51,474 nt of DNA from Chrysochromulina tobinii. Taxonomy: Eukaryota; Haptophyta; Prymnesiales; Chrysochromulinaceae. Position 1 is the stretch's first letter, and each line of letters begins with the position of its first letter. The stretch spans positions 1-51,474 of the forward strand of contig JWZX01003106.1 of the NCBI GenBank assembly GCA_001275005.1, given 5' to 3'. Below, one piece after another: positions 1 through 9,800 of the stretch. Under the pieces are notes generated by a model that did no database searches, was not told where the DNA came from, and saw only the letters and a program-made list of their open reading frames with translations. The translations under genes and the position numbers were made by a program.

Positions 1-160
1 GGGGGGGCTTCTTGGGGGGGGCGTGGGCAGACTCTTCGACGAACCCTGACGAAACCTCGGCACCGCGTCGAAGAACCCTCTCCGCCATCCTGATCCGATC
101 GTCATCTCGCTTGTCTCGCTCGTCTCGCTTGTCCGCTTCGTCATCCTCGGAGATGGGCAT
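1..160 (-). CDS. Partial hypothetical protein running off the left edge
   Basis: On the minus strand a reading frame stays open from about position 376 to the first base of the window. Its first ATG is at 160-158. The visible product begins MPISEDDEADKRDERDKRDD and is strongly charged (Asp/Glu/Arg/Lys), followed by a neutral segment ending in a proline-rich stretch. Codons upstream of the ATG (about 355-260) also read as acidic protein (LSPKDLEELGEGDDADELED), so the true start could lie in an upstream exon joined by an intron. The opposite-strand frame over the same bases gives only Ser/Arg-rich shadow sequence. No family is recognised. It is called mainly from composition. Confidence 0.3.
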   Translation of the reverse strand, partial: MPISEDDEADKRDERDKRDDDRIRMAERVLRRGAEVSSGFVEESAHAPPKKPP

Positions 161-671
161 CGTGATGGTCGCCCTCGATGGGAGCTCGCGGGAGATCACC
201 CGAGATCTCGCCGGAGATCTCGCCTGCGAGGTGTGCGAGGATATTCTGCAGCAAGTTGCCCTGGATCCACCCGCCCTGATCCACTCGTCTTCTAGCTCGT
301 CCGCGTCGTCACCCTCACCGAGCTCCTCGAGGTCTTTGGGAGAGAGCGCGTGGGTATGAGGCGCGTGGGACGCATGGGTAGATCACAGGAATCTCTGGGG
401 ACTTAGCTCTTAGGACTTGCTCTGGGGAGACGATAGAGGATAGTAAATCTCCTTAGTATAATGTGTAGAAGGCCCCCCGCCGTGTGTGAAACCTGGGTTA
501 GGGGGTAGAGATGTGTGGGCAACGGCCCTCATGATTGAGTGAGCCGAGCGAGCGAGTACTGTCTGGCCGAGAAGGCCCTACATTGTGCATTTAACCAAGC
601 GTGACAACTTGTGTGAATTCGGAAGCGACGTGGCAACGGTTCTTTGTTGACAAGGGTGACGGTCGCACGAC
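161..671. other. Intergenic / possible 5' exon region
   Basis: Apart from the open minus frame noted up to about 376, nothing codes convincingly here. The stretch 380-660 is less GC-rich, contains TATA-like and AT-rich patches (about 440-460), and leads into the SLX9-like gene at 672, so it probably holds that gene's promoter and 5' UTR. Confidence 0.35.
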
Positions 672-1181
672 ATGGCCAAGAAGGGGGCCCTGCTCAAGAA
701 GGAGGGGTCGATCAAGAAATCCGCATCACCGAAAGATACGGCCAAAGGGCAGGGCATCGTGAAGAAGAAGCATTCATTGGTCGCTGGAGGCAAGCGGGCT
801 CTTGTCCAGAGGCTGGAGGCTGAGGCGGCGAGCAGTAAGTCTGGCTTAAGCACAAAGGCAAAGGCGCGCAAGGCCAAGGCGTCCAACGCGGTCATCTTGG
901 GCGCGGTGGATGGCCTGAAGGCTTCGCTTGACGAGCTTCTCGCCGCGAACGCTCAGGTGCATCGACAGAGAGCAGAGGTGGAACTGGGAGGTTCACTGAC
1001 GAGCAAACGGAGGCAGAAGATCGTGGCCGAGGAAACGAAACACTTGCAGGCCGTGCTGGCGCACCCAGCCTTTGTTGCCGACCCCTTTGGTGCGCTGCAG
1101 GAGCATCTAAGCAACACCATGGCGGCCATGGAGGAGAAGGCCAAAGAGCGAGGGGGAGGGCCTAGCCGCTCAAAGCGCTAG
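672..1181 (+). CDS. SLX9-like ribosome biogenesis protein
   Basis: This 169-residue basic protein resembles the SLX9/FAM207A family, nucleolar factors of small-subunit pre-rRNA processing and pre-40S export. Seen in the sequence: a Lys-rich N-terminus (MAKKGALLKKEGSIKKS), a central VILGAVDGLKASLDELL segment matching the family's conserved 'V-x-G-x-L-x-x-L-x-x-x-L-x-E-L-L' pattern, and the C-terminal block EETKHLQAVLAHPAFVADPF followed by ALQEHLSNTM, which corresponds to the family's 'E-x-x-x-(F/L)-x-x-V-L-x-x-P-A-(F/Y)-x-x-x-P' signature. The length is close to yeast and human members. It is a single exon and the ATG at 672 is the first in frame. A profile search against the SLX9 family would confirm it. 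Confidence 0.72.
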   Translation: MAKKGALLKKEGSIKKSASPKDTAKGQGIVKKKHSLVAGGKRALVQRLEAEAASSKSGLSTKAKARKAKASNAVILGAVDGLKASLDELLAANAQVHRQRAEVELGGSLTSKRRQKIVAEETKHLQAVLAHPAFVADPFGALQEHLSNTMAAMEEKAKERGGGPSRSKR

Positions 1182-1836
1182 ATGTACTGAGATCTCTCCC
1201 GGCAGTGTACAACGTTTGGGACCATGTCAAGCCCCAAATCTCTCCGGTGGGTCTGTTTCAGGTGTATGGCAATATAACGAGCACACGGATCGAGGGTGTA
1301 TCAGTACAGCGTTCACACAGCAACACATGGATCTGAGTTCATCGGTCTCCCCCGCAAAGTCACGCTCTGCGGCGCCTGCACAGCCCGCACAGGCTCCGCG
1401 CCAGGCGAGGGGCAGGCGGCCAGCGCGCCTGAGCGTAGTCCGTAGAGAGATCGCGCGACCGAGCTCCTGGTAGACATCCCGCGTGGCAGCACACGGTGTC
1501 GTGCCGTTGGAACTCGAGTGCACGCATGGCATGCGGCGCGTGCAGCACAAGCCCGGGTGCCCGCTCGTTCACAGTCGAGGATGAGCTCGTGTCACAGTCG
1601 AGGATGAGCTCGTTCACAGTCGAGGATGAGCTCGTTCAAAGTCGATGATGAGCTCGTTCACAGTCGAGGATGAGCTCGTGTCACAGTCGATGATGAGCTC
1701 GTGTCACAGTCGAGGATGAGCTCGTTCACAGTCGAGGATGAGCTCGTTCACAGTCGATGATGAGATCGTTCACAGCCGAACGTCAGCTCAACCCCCGACG
1801 ACGCCCGCGGCTCCACTGGCGCCTTCGCGTGCGCCT
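1182..1836. other. Non-coding stretch holding a 22-bp minisatellite
   Basis: Several overlapping frames are open here, but none has protein-like composition or recognisable motifs. The second half (about 1564-1778) is a tandem repeat annotated separately. It lies between the convergent 3' ends of the SLX9-like gene and the minus-strand gene at 1837-2694. Confidence 0.5.
1564..1778 (+). repeat. 22-24 bp tandem repeat (minisatellite)
   Basis: About nine to ten copies of a unit reading approximately CACAGTCGAGGATGAGCTCG plus T/GT lie end to end. Copies differ mainly by GAGGATGAG versus GATGATGAG and by an extra GT before CACAG. There are no unique spacers, so it is not a CRISPR array. Near-identity of the copies implies recent expansion or homogenisation. 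It sits between two convergent genes. Confidence 0.9.
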
Positions 1837-2149
1837 TCACGCGTCTGTGAGGCTGCGCTTGCGCGAGCGTGTGGACATCAGCGCCGGAGTACTTGGTGCT
1901 GTCGGAGACGTGAGCACAGCAGCGCCAGTTCGCGGATGCTCACGTCCGGCAAGCCCGCGGCCTGTCACCGGACTCTTGTAGCTTGCATGCCCGGGTACGC
2001 AGCGAGACGACGTGGGGGCACAGGGTGTGCGAGCGGAGATGGGGCTGCTCTCGAGTGTGGCACGTTCACGCGCCTCGGGGGATGAGCGCGGATGCGCCGT
2101 CGTGGTGGCACGCGCCCGCTTGCTCGCCTGTGGACACGCCACCTGCGCC

Positions 2150-2180
<31 letters not shown>

Positions 2181-2694
2181 ATGATGCTCGTGGCGACCGG
2201 CGATCAGACGTGTCGAGAGCTTTCCTCGGAGCACTGGGAGCGGTGGCCGGCAGCCCGAGCATCGAGAGAGCCTCCTCGAGCATTGCATTTGGCGCGGACA
2301 CACGGTGCGCTCTGACGGGCGAGGTTGCAGTTGACCCAGCAGCAGCTGCTGCTGCGGGCTCTGATGGTGTACTGACGCACGGTTGTTCGTTGCGGGCAGC
2401 CGCTGCAGCTCGGCGCGCTGGGAAGTCGATGGTGAGCACGTCGACCTGGTCGGTACCGGACGGTGTGCACCGAAACGAAACGCGATGCGCCCGGTTGCGA
2501 TGTGCCGCGGCGCCGAGCTCCAGGTCGAGCTGGGCGACGAGCTTGAGCAATGGCACAGAGTCATCCTGGTGCTTGCGCCGAAGCTGATCCCACGAAGCGT
2601 CAGCAAGCAACGAGCGGGCCACCGCACCGACCGTCTCTAACGGCAGAGCAGTCTCCACCGTAAAGCTGCGTGGCTCGAGCTCGGGGTTGCTCAT
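1837..2694 (-). CDS. Hypothetical protein with Ser/Ala homopolymers
   Basis: Encodes 285 residues from the ATG at 2694-2692; the frame is open 87 bases further up but that extension looks non-coding. The N-terminal 110 residues (MSNPELEPRSFTVETALPLE...) look like a folded domain with alternating hydrophobics and end near 'DQVDVLTIDFPA'. The rest is low complexity: Ala/Ser runs, including a poly-Ser tract from an in-frame ATG/CAT trinucleotide array at 2160-2186, and many Ser-Pro and Arg-rich patches suggesting phosphorylation or nuclear localisation. The C-terminus RSRKRSLTDA is basic. No family is recognised. Confidence 0.5.
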
Positions 2695-2788
2695 GGAGGA
2701 GCGCGAGGGACACGTGCAACGCGGAAGGGCGTTCGCGCCCTGTAGCACCCTGCTTAGGGAACAAGTGTGAATGTGAATCAACTAATTC

Positions 2789-3589
2789 CTATGATGACTT
2801 CAGCGCCAAGTCCGGGCTGCCGTACGTAGTGAGCGCCGGGTCGCCCAACGCCATCGCCGAACGGGCTGCCATAGCATGCATTGCCACGTCGGCTACTTGC
2901 CGCAGGTCGTAGCGCAGCTCTCGCTCGACGGCGGCATTGCGTGCGAGCAGGCCCTCTGCACGGCCAATGCGCTCGTGGGCGACGAGCAGTTCATCCTGCA
3001 ATTGCGCCTCGCGTGCCAGCGATGCGTGCAGGTCGGTTCGCAGCGTGTGCACTTCGTGCTTCAAGATGAGCGCGTTGGTTTCAGCAAGATGCCTGCGCAG
3101 ATCTGCATTCACCTGCACGGCGCGCGCCTCGCGTTCCCGAAACGCCGCCAACTGAAGCGTCAACTCGCGAACCTGTAGGCTCAGCACTGCCTCTCGGCGT
3201 CGTGCGTCTGCAATGAGGGATGCTGCGCGCTTTGGTAAGCCGTGGGTCGCATGCTTCGACGGCGGCAGCGGCAAAAGTGACCGCAGCTTTAGTATCACGG
3301 CGTCCTTGATGGCCAACAGCCTGAGGAGGTTGTCAAGGTCATCCTCGCGCGGCACTCGCTCAGCGGCATCAAAGTTCACATTTGTGCCAGAAGCCCTGAG
3401 TGTCTCCGTTTGAATCAGGGCATCACGCTTCTGGGCGATGGCCGTAGGCTCGTCGTCCCTCAGCGCCGCAGCTCGTGGGTAGAGCGCGCGCATCATCGAG
3501 GTGAGGGCAGTGAGGTGACTGCCAGGCGCGGCAGCGGCGGTGGCGGCGGGCGGCGGCGGCGGCGGCGGAAGCGGCGACTCGTGCCGCAT
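2789..3589 (-). CDS. Coiled-coil hypothetical protein
   Basis: A 266-residue protein from the ATG at 3589-3587 (MRHESPLPPPPPPP). After a Pro/Ala-rich N-terminus comes a Leu-rich segment (DDLDNLLRLLAIKDAVILKL) and then about 130 residues of heptad-like coiled coil rich in Arg, Glu, Ala and Leu (LSLQVRELTLQLAAFRERE and similar). The C-terminus is less charged. It is divergently arranged with the glycosyltransferase gene, with only 98 bp between start codons. A structural or cytoskeletal scaffold role is possible but not shown. Confidence 0.55.
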   Translation of the reverse strand: MRHESPLPPPPPPPAATAAAAPGSHLTALTSMMRALYPRAAALRDDEPTAIAQKRDALIQTETLRASGTNVNFDAAERVPREDDLDNLLRLLAIKDAVILKLRSLLPLPPSKHATHGLPKRAASLIADARRREAVLSLQVRELTLQLAAFREREARAVQVNADLRRHLAETNALILKHEVHTLRTDLHASLAREAQLQDELLVAHERIGRAEGLLARNAAVERELRYDLRQVADVAMHAMAARSAMALGDPALTTYGSPDLALKSS

Positions 3590-3687
3590 TGCGCTTTTCC
3601 ACGACTCGTGAAGTCCGTGAACCAAGGGTCCCAGCCCCTTGCGTGAACACACTAACAGCCCTCACTGGAACATAAAAGTGGGCGTCG

Positions 3688-5136
3688 ATGCGGGCGCGGC
3701 CCTCACGCACGGTTTCGTTGCCCAGTTGCATGCACGATCGCGAGCTTTGGCCCTGCAATGAGGTCGCTCCACGTGTGCATGTGCTCGGGACCAAGATGCC
3801 GAACACTGTCGCGGTCGGCGTGCTCTCGGGCTCCTCGGAACGCTTCTCCAGGCGACGCACAGTGCCTCGCGCAGCGTGGCTGCAGACGACGCCGAAGACC
3901 ATGATCGTCCGATTTGTGCTGCGCTGCGGCACGATGGCATTGACTTCGCTGCAGGCGGCCGATCGCGGTGACACGCTATGTGCACCCGTCGCCTCCGAGA
4001 AGAACGGCCGACTGCGTGGGCCTCTGCTCGCCCTCGTCTGGTGGCTCGAGCACGCACTCACCTATGAGCCGCGCTTCGTGTGCAAGGCGGACGATGACGT
4101 GTACCTGCATCTTCCCGACCTTGAGAAGCATTTGCTCGAGATCCCGGCGGCAGCCGCTCCGTTCGCGTGGGTCGGCCGGATTCTGTACATACAGCTAGCG
4201 ACGAGTGATATCAACCGAACCTACACATTTCACCATTTCAGCGAGACAGCGATGCAGGCGCGCCGGAAGCACCCTCCAGAGCTCTGTGCTGGCCTGAGCA
4301 ACGTGAGTGTGTGCGCCGGCCCGCTGCCATTCGCGTGTGGCCCCTTCTATGCGCTCGGGACAGCGGCGGTGCTCGCACTTGTGCGCAACCATACGCACCG
4401 ACGACGGCTCGACAGCGACCTGGCCGCGTTGCGTGCTCTCCCGACGACGCACGGCAAGGTGCTCGATGACGTGTGGCTCGGCGCGGCGCTGTGGCGATTC
4501 GTTGGAGGCGCGATCCCGCTCAACCTCTTCCAGGTGCCGTGCCCTCAGCCGCGCCCTCGGATGGCACCTCTGACTGCGTCTTGATGCTCAGCGGATGGCA
4601 CACCTCTGACTGCGCTCTCACTCGTCCACTCCCCCCCTGGTTACGCTCGTGGTGATGCCACCGTGCCTCCGTCGCTCCCCCCCTTGTCCTGTATCCTCCT
4701 CCAGATGCACCCACCGTTCTACTCTGATGACTCGTCGAGATTCGACGCGCAGCGCCTCAGCGCGGCGATCGTCTGGCACAACCGGCTCAAGTTCGTCAAC
4801 CGGATCCGCGTACTACATGCGCTCAAGACGGCGCGAGGCGGCGCCTACCACTGCTCCGCTACCCTCTCGTGGCGCGTGCTGCGCCATCACTGCTGCGGCA
4901 GCAGGGCCCGCGGCCGGGCGGACATGCAGTACACCGAGCCGGGCGAGGCGACGCGCGCGACGCCCAAGGGCCTGCCATGGCCTATCTGGGTAGCGTCGAG
5001 CGTTGTGCCAAGCCACGTATCGAGATGCGAGTCGTACAACCGCTCGTCGCGCCGCATTGACCTCATGAAGCGGCACGTGTGGGTCAAGCTCGGCTTGGAG
5101 TTGAAGGACACATTCTCGCTTGTCGAGCAAGCGTGA
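3688..5136 (+). CDS. GT31-type glycosyltransferase (galactosyltransferase family), two exons
   Basis: Exons 3688-4533 and 4705-5136 join in phase 0 (…LNLFQ / MHPPFYSDD…) to give 425 residues. Family GT31 beta-1,3-galactosyl/N-acetylhexosaminyl transferases act in the Golgi. Seen: VAVGVLSGSSERFSRRRTV near residue 41 (the usual G-V-x-S-x-x-x-x-x-x-R-R-x-x-x-R start of the fold), EKNGRLRGPLLALVWWLEHA, the metal-binding DxD motif in FVCKADDDVYLHLPDLEKHL, and LDDVWLGAAL, equivalent to the conserved E-D-V-x-x-G. The second exon carries a Cys-rich C-terminus. No N-terminal signal anchor is visible in the first 40 residues, so an upstream exon may be missing or the start may be wrong. Confidence 0.75.
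4534..4704 (+). other. Intron of the glycosyltransferase gene with internal duplication
   Basis: GT-AG intron of 171 nt. Donor CAG|GTGCCG, acceptor CTCCTCCAG|ATGCAC. Its first half contains an imperfect tandem duplication of period 34 (CGGATGGCACCTCTGACTGC at 4558 and again at 4592), each copy carrying a CTGAC branch-point-like motif. Confidence 0.75.
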
Positions 5137-5314
5137 GACTGAGTGCGACGTCCTCCCGTAACGCAGCGCGCGTAGGAATTTCCATTTTCCAAAGACAGTT
5201 GAGGGAAACAATTTGGCCATTGTGGGCAGTGATAGCACTCACTCCTCTCCGTTCTCCCCACAGGGGAGTCGGCCCACGCTCGGCAGTCGCTCGGCGTGTG
5301 AGCCCCCATTCACA

Positions 5315-6586
5315 ATGAGAAAGGAGGGGCAGATGAGTAATTCCGCGCAATGCGCCATGAATTGCTCAACAGCGGAGGCGGCCCCAGCGGCGGTGCTCAT
5401 CTTCACTCCGTCGTCCAAGCTGCTTGTCAGCTGCGCTGTCGGCGCGTACGCGCAGCGGCCGGTGTTCGAGCCGCTCCCACTCTGCCAGCTGCTCTCGACG
5501 ATGCAAGGCGTTGCGGGTCACCCGCAGTCAGGCTACGTGGAGCTGCACGGCATGAGCGTGTTGCTGCTCGAGGGCGACTCGATGATTGTGGCGGTGCTGT
5601 GTGGGCGTGCGGCGTCCAGGAGTGCCCTTGGTGCGGCGCGGCTGCTCGGGCTGCAGGTGCTCAACACCTTTGGCAAGCTGCACCACGACCGTCTGGGTGC
5701 ACTCGACACACAGCACGAGCAGGCCCTCAACGCCGCGGTGACTTCGTACACGTTCCACAGCGCGACGAGCTCCCATCCATCCGACGGTAGTGGCATCGCA
5801 GCCGGCGAGGGCAGCTCCGCGACGACGCTGCCCGAGTTCGTCGAGTTTGAGCGCTCGTACGTCCTGCCGCTGCTTCTGCGTCCGCCGGCCGACGTCTTGT
5901 GGTTACAACCGTTGATGAACCTGGGCGCCACGATATGCGCGATGCTGCTGCGGCCGCCCTTGTCGCCGCCCGCGACCTCCGAGGACGGCGTGCTGCTCGC
6001 CACGGCGCCGCGCGCGTGCATATCTGGAGGGCTCGAGGGCAGCGTCGGGGCGCACGTGCCGCTGCTGTGGAATGGCGTGATGACGGAGGCACTCAGCCTG
6101 ACGCGGCTGGCGAGCAAGGCAGCTCACGGCCCCGGCAGCGGCGCGAGGGGTGGAGGCAGTGGCAGCGGCGGCGCGGGCCCGAGTGCGTCGCCCAACACGG
6201 CGCGCATGCGGTTGGGCGTGCTTGCCTTTCCAGAGCTACGGGACGCTGGCGGCGAGTGCGTACACGTGGTGATGCGGGCGGTACGCATCACGCCCATCCT
6301 GCCCGAAGGCGCCTGCTTCGCCGTCTTCTTCAGCGCCGTCGCGCCGGGTGCAGAGCCAGACGCGAGCGGGGCGGTGCGCCGTACGGAGGGTGCGTTGCCA
6401 GCCGGGTTGCACGACGCGCTCGAGCAGGCGGCGCACTTGGTGGAGGCTGCCTTCCCAACTGCTGTGTCGAGCCTGGCGGACGCGATTAGCGCACTGACCA
6501 GCGGAGCGCCGCCGATGACACCCACATCATCATCATCATCATCATCATCATCTTCGTTCTCGCTCGAAATTCTGACGCCGCGTTAG
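5315..6586 (+). CDS. Hypothetical protein, possibly longin-domain (MON1/CCZ1/FUZ-like)
   Basis: Encodes 423 residues from the ATG at 5315 (MRKEGQMSNSAQ); a second in-frame ATG at 5333 is equally possible. Residues about 25-125 (AAVLIFTPSSKLLVSCAVGA … VELHGMSVLLLEGDSMIVAV … LLGLQVLNTFGKLH) show the beta-hairpin then strand-helix pattern of the first longin domain of MON1/CCZ1/FUZ/HPS vesicle-trafficking proteins. This is resemblance by pattern only. A Gly/Ser-rich linker (GARGGGSGSGGAG) separates a second structured part (MRLGVLAFPELRDAG … CFAVFFSAV). The C-terminus has a poly-Ser run from a TCA/ATC microsatellite (6528-6555). Structure prediction would test the longin idea. Confidence 0.5.
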   Translation: MRKEGQMSNSAQCAMNCSTAEAAPAAVLIFTPSSKLLVSCAVGAYAQRPVFEPLPLCQLLSTMQGVAGHPQSGYVELHGMSVLLLEGDSMIVAVLCGRAASRSALGAARLLGLQVLNTFGKLHHDRLGALDTQHEQALNAAVTSYTFHSATSSHPSDGSGIAAGEGSSATTLPEFVEFERSYVLPLLLRPPADVLWLQPLMNLGATICAMLLRPPLSPPATSEDGVLLATAPRACISGGLEGSVGAHVPLLWNGVMTEALSLTRLASKAAHGPGSGARGGGSGSGGAGPSASPNTARMRLGVLAFPELRDAGGECVHVVMRAVRITPILPEGACFAVFFSAVAPGAEPDASGAVRRTEGALPAGLHDALEQAAHLVEAAFPTAVSSLADAISALTSGAPPMTPTSSSSSSSSSSFSLEILTPR

Positions 6587-6748
6587 CGTGCGAATCAGGT
6601 CACGACACGATTTACGGAGTGGAAGCGGTGCCGGACTCCGAGACCGTGGAGTGGTGATCGTGGTTGGTACCGTGAAAACGAACATGTGTGTCCATTTTTT
6701 GGGGCTTCCATCCCTGTGAACGTTCACGGCCCCTTCGCTTTGCCTGCC

Positions 6749-9700
6749 ATGAGCGTCTTTAACGACCAGTCCGGACTGGATGAGGAGGAGGTCCCTGAGG
6801 GCACGCCCGGGCCGAGCAGCGCGGGTGCGCCACGCGCGCGCTCCACGATTAGCTTGTGCGGCACATCACGCGTGCACACCAACCTCTTGCACCGCTGCGC
6901 CATCTCTCCCCGCGCGCTCTCTCGTCCGTTCCGTCCGCGTCCCGATGATTTACTCCTGCCACCGTCGCAGCCATCGCCGTCTCTCGCCGCCATACCACCA
7001 CTGTCGCCACCAACACCATCGTCACCATCGCCACCACCATCACCACTGTCACCGCCATCGCCACCACTGTCACCACCGCCATCTTCCCCACTGCTCCTCT
7101 GCTGCTGCAGCCGCTGCGCACGCGCCCGGCCGCACGACTCGTACACTCGTACGCGCGTCTTACCTCTTGACTCTCCCCCCCCCCTCTCCTCTCCGCCTTT
7201 GTTTGCTGCGCAGGTGCAGACCCGCAGTCGACCTGGGCGCGTCTCACAGCCCCACATAACCACGAGCGCAAGTCGCCCAACGAGCCGGCGCCCACCACGG
7301 CGCTCACCACGGCGCTCGATGCCAAATACAGTCCGGCGAGCGCCGTGGTGAGCGCCGATGGGACCAGGCGCACGGGCGACTACCGGCTGGTGCCGGCGCT
7401 CAAGGTCGCGTCGATCTTCAGCCCGAGTGCCCATGACGGCGCTGTCGCCGGTTCACCGAGCGGCGCCGTCATGGGCACTCCAGGCAGCGAACCCCACGCG
7501 CCCCACGCGCCCAAGACGGCGCCCACGGCGCTCGCGCACTCGTCCCCCAGGACTCTCCAGGTGCAGCCAAGGCGATACCTGAGCACGCCGCTCGCAGACG
7601 AGATCGCGGACAAGGTGCTCGAGGCGACGCGTCCGCTGCTCGAGGCTAAGGGCATCGCGGACGCTCGCACAATGGCGGCCCCCGTGCTGCTTCCGCGCAG
7701 ATCCGGCACCGGGCTGGTGCTCGGCTCGGCAGAGGTCGTCTCGGAGGTGCGCTGCTGGCGTCTGATTGCATGCTGATGGCCTCCCTCATCAGGTCGTCTC
7801 GGAGGTGCGCTGCTGGCGTCTGATTGCGCATGATTGGGACTGCTGGCGTCTGATGGCGTCTGCATGGCTTCTGATTGCCTGCTGCGCTTGCGCTCTCTGA
7901 GTGCATGCTGATGGCCTCCCTCATCAGGTGTGCGAGGTCTTCGCCGCATGGGATGCCGCCATCGGCGAGCGCACCCTCGCGCAGCTGGGCGACGACCTGA
8001 ACCTCCCTGAGCAGCTTCGCCTGTCTCTGGCGCACGCGGGGGTCGAAATTAAGATGGCGAAGCGCGCATGGAAGCTCAAGGTGCGTCGGGATGGCCCTCC
8101 CCGAGTGCATGCTATCGCCCTCCCCGAGTGCATGCTAATGGCCCTCCCCCAATCGCGTGCAGATGCGTGAGCACACCGAAGAGCGGCTCGCGATCGCCGA
8201 TGAGCTGCGTGCCTTCTCAGCTCACTTGATGAAGTCCGCAAAGGCTGCTACCGACGCGCGGCACAAGCAGAGCGCCGAAAGCAATATGGAGGCGCCTGTG
8301 CTGGTATTCACAGAGGAGACTGAATTCACATTCACAGAGGATCAGCTCCGTCAGCAGCGGCCGGGCGATGCCAAGGCGACCGAAGCTGACTCAACGCCTC
8401 TGGAGCCCGCCTCGGTGCCCTTTCACGCCTCGCCAATCGACCCCGATACATTTCATACCTTTAGCTATGAGCATGGGGTCGCGGCGACCCTTTTGCAAGC
8501 ACGCGCTCGCGGCAACGCCGACCGTGCCAGAGCCGCCCGGTTGAGGCAGGAGCTCGAGGCCAAGTTAGGTAGGCCGCCCAACAAGCTGGAGCTGGCTGAG
8601 GCGACCATCGAAGGGCTCAGGCTGAGACTGGCCGAGGCTGAGGCTGCCCAGGCGGCGGCAGCCGAGGCGGCTGCCCAGGCCGCTGCAAAGGCCCTGTTGC
8701 AACCACGCAATAGGGGCAGGAGGTGGCAGCAGTCCGGCCTTGTCGACATCCCGGCATTGACGAAACAATTGACGACTCCCCAGGTGGCGCGCAATCCTAC
8801 CTCGCCCGCTATCAACGTGATGACGCTCAAGATTGGGGCGGCCAGCGAGCGTTGGGTCGGACGAGTCCGTACCGCAGAGGAGAAAGCGGCCGCCGCAGAG
8901 AAGGCGGCGGCCGCAGAGTTCGAGTTTCGCGCTGCAGCACAGAAGGCCGCCGAAGAGAAGGGTGTCGCAGAGAAGGCCGCCGCGGAGAAGGCCGCCGCGG
9001 AGAAGGCTGCTGAGGTGGAGAAGGCTGCTGCGGAGAAGGCTGCGAAGATGCTTGCAGCAGAGAAGGCCGCGAAAGCCTGCACGGATCAGACGACAAGCAC
9101 CACCGACCTCGAGCAGGAGCCGCCGCCAACCCCACGACTCCTGCGCTCCCCTTCGCCGCGCATGCCGAGCAGCACCGCTGCCGTGGAGCGCGTCATCTCA
9201 CCCACCCACCTGCTGCGCTTCGTCACCGGCTCGCCCACCCCGCTCCTGCGCTTCGTCAACGGCTCGCCAGCAGCGTGCGCCGCGCTCCTGCACGAGGCGT
9301 CCACAGCACGCCTGGCCGGCTCGTCCCTGGCGGCGAAGGTGAGGGGCGCCGAGGGCGTCTGGGCGTTCACAGCTGTGTCCACAGCCGACGACGTCTGGGC
9401 GGGAGCCGCGGGTGCCACACCTCGGCTCGCGAGATCATTGCAAGAGCCGACACGCCAAGTAGAAGCCAGCACGGTCGCGCGTTGTGTGTCGGCCGCAGCG
9501 CACGCGCATTCCCTGCGCGTGCGCCACTCCAACCAACCCACCAACGAGTCGATCACCCATGCAAAGGCCGTGGTACAGGCTCTGCAGCTGCGGCCGGGCA
9601 CGACCCTCAGCAGACCAACGTCGAGGGGACGAATGCCGTCGCGCCACAAGTGGACAGCCGCACAGGGCCAGTGGGCAGCCGTGTCGGCGCTCTCGGCAAG

Positions 9701-9800
9701 CTTCCCGGGAAGCAAGGCCGCGGCCAAACACGCTGGGTTCCGCTTGCCGACGGCATCAGCGTCGTTCCTTTCGGCGGCCCGTAGTTTCAATTCTGGTTGA
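6749..9800 (+). CDS. Coiled-coil hypothetical protein, four exons
   Basis: Proposed exons are 6749-6824, 7214-7746, 7928-8080 and 8163-9800, all joining in frame to about 799 residues. The first junction (phase 1, Gly codon) is the least certain. Exon 1 starts MSVFNDQSGLDEEEVPEG. Exon 2 is low complexity, ending in a helical piece (LADEIADKVLEATRPLLEAK). Exons 3-4 are helical (LAQLGDDLNLPEQLRLSL, MREHTEERLAIADELRAF). Exon 4 has a long coiled coil of repeated (K/E)KAAAEKAA units (about 8870-9080), then a Pro/Ser region with two tandem LLRF-VxGSP motifs and a Ser/Ala-rich C-terminus. No family is recognised. Introns 2 and 3 are unusual (see separate entries). Confidence 0.55.
6825..7213 (+). 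other. Probable intron with CACCAT-type minisatellite
   Basis: Inferred 389-nt GT-AG intron (donor GCGG|GTGCGC, acceptor polypyrimidine then TGCGCAG|GTGCAG). Positions 6970-7085 are a degenerate array of CACCAT/CACCGC/CACTGT hexamers. The bases just after the donor junction and just after the acceptor match (GGTGC), like a short target-site duplication. The donor choice is inferred from reading-frame compatibility. Confidence 0.5.
7747..7927 (+). repeat. Intron carrying a duplicated exon edge and two tandem acceptor sites
   Basis: Positions 7733-7769 and 7791-7827 are identical over 37 bp (starting AGGTCGTCTCGGAGGTGCGC), spanning the last 14 exon bases and the donor. The 3' motif GGCCTCCCTCATCAGGT occurs twice, ending at 7794 and 7929. 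The interval can be read either as one 181-nt intron or as two introns flanking a 12-nt microexon (GTCGTCTCGGAG, in frame, encoding VVSE). The interior repeats TCTGATTGC and TCTGATGGC, resembling branch points. Confidence 0.8.
8081..8162 (+). other. Short intron with threefold internal repeat
   Basis: 82-nt GT-AG intron between CTCAAG and ATGCGTGAG. The segment GATGGCCCTCCCCGAGTGCA recurs about three times with drift (8091, 8115, 8139). The donor side reads GGTGCGT and the first exon bases after the acceptor read ATGCGT, an imperfect terminal duplication. The final CTAATGGCC could serve as branch point. Confidence 0.75.

Noticed and set aside
1564-1778. CRISPR-like array
   Set aside because: The 22-bp copies are contiguous with no unique spacers, and the genome is eukaryotic. 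It is a minisatellite.
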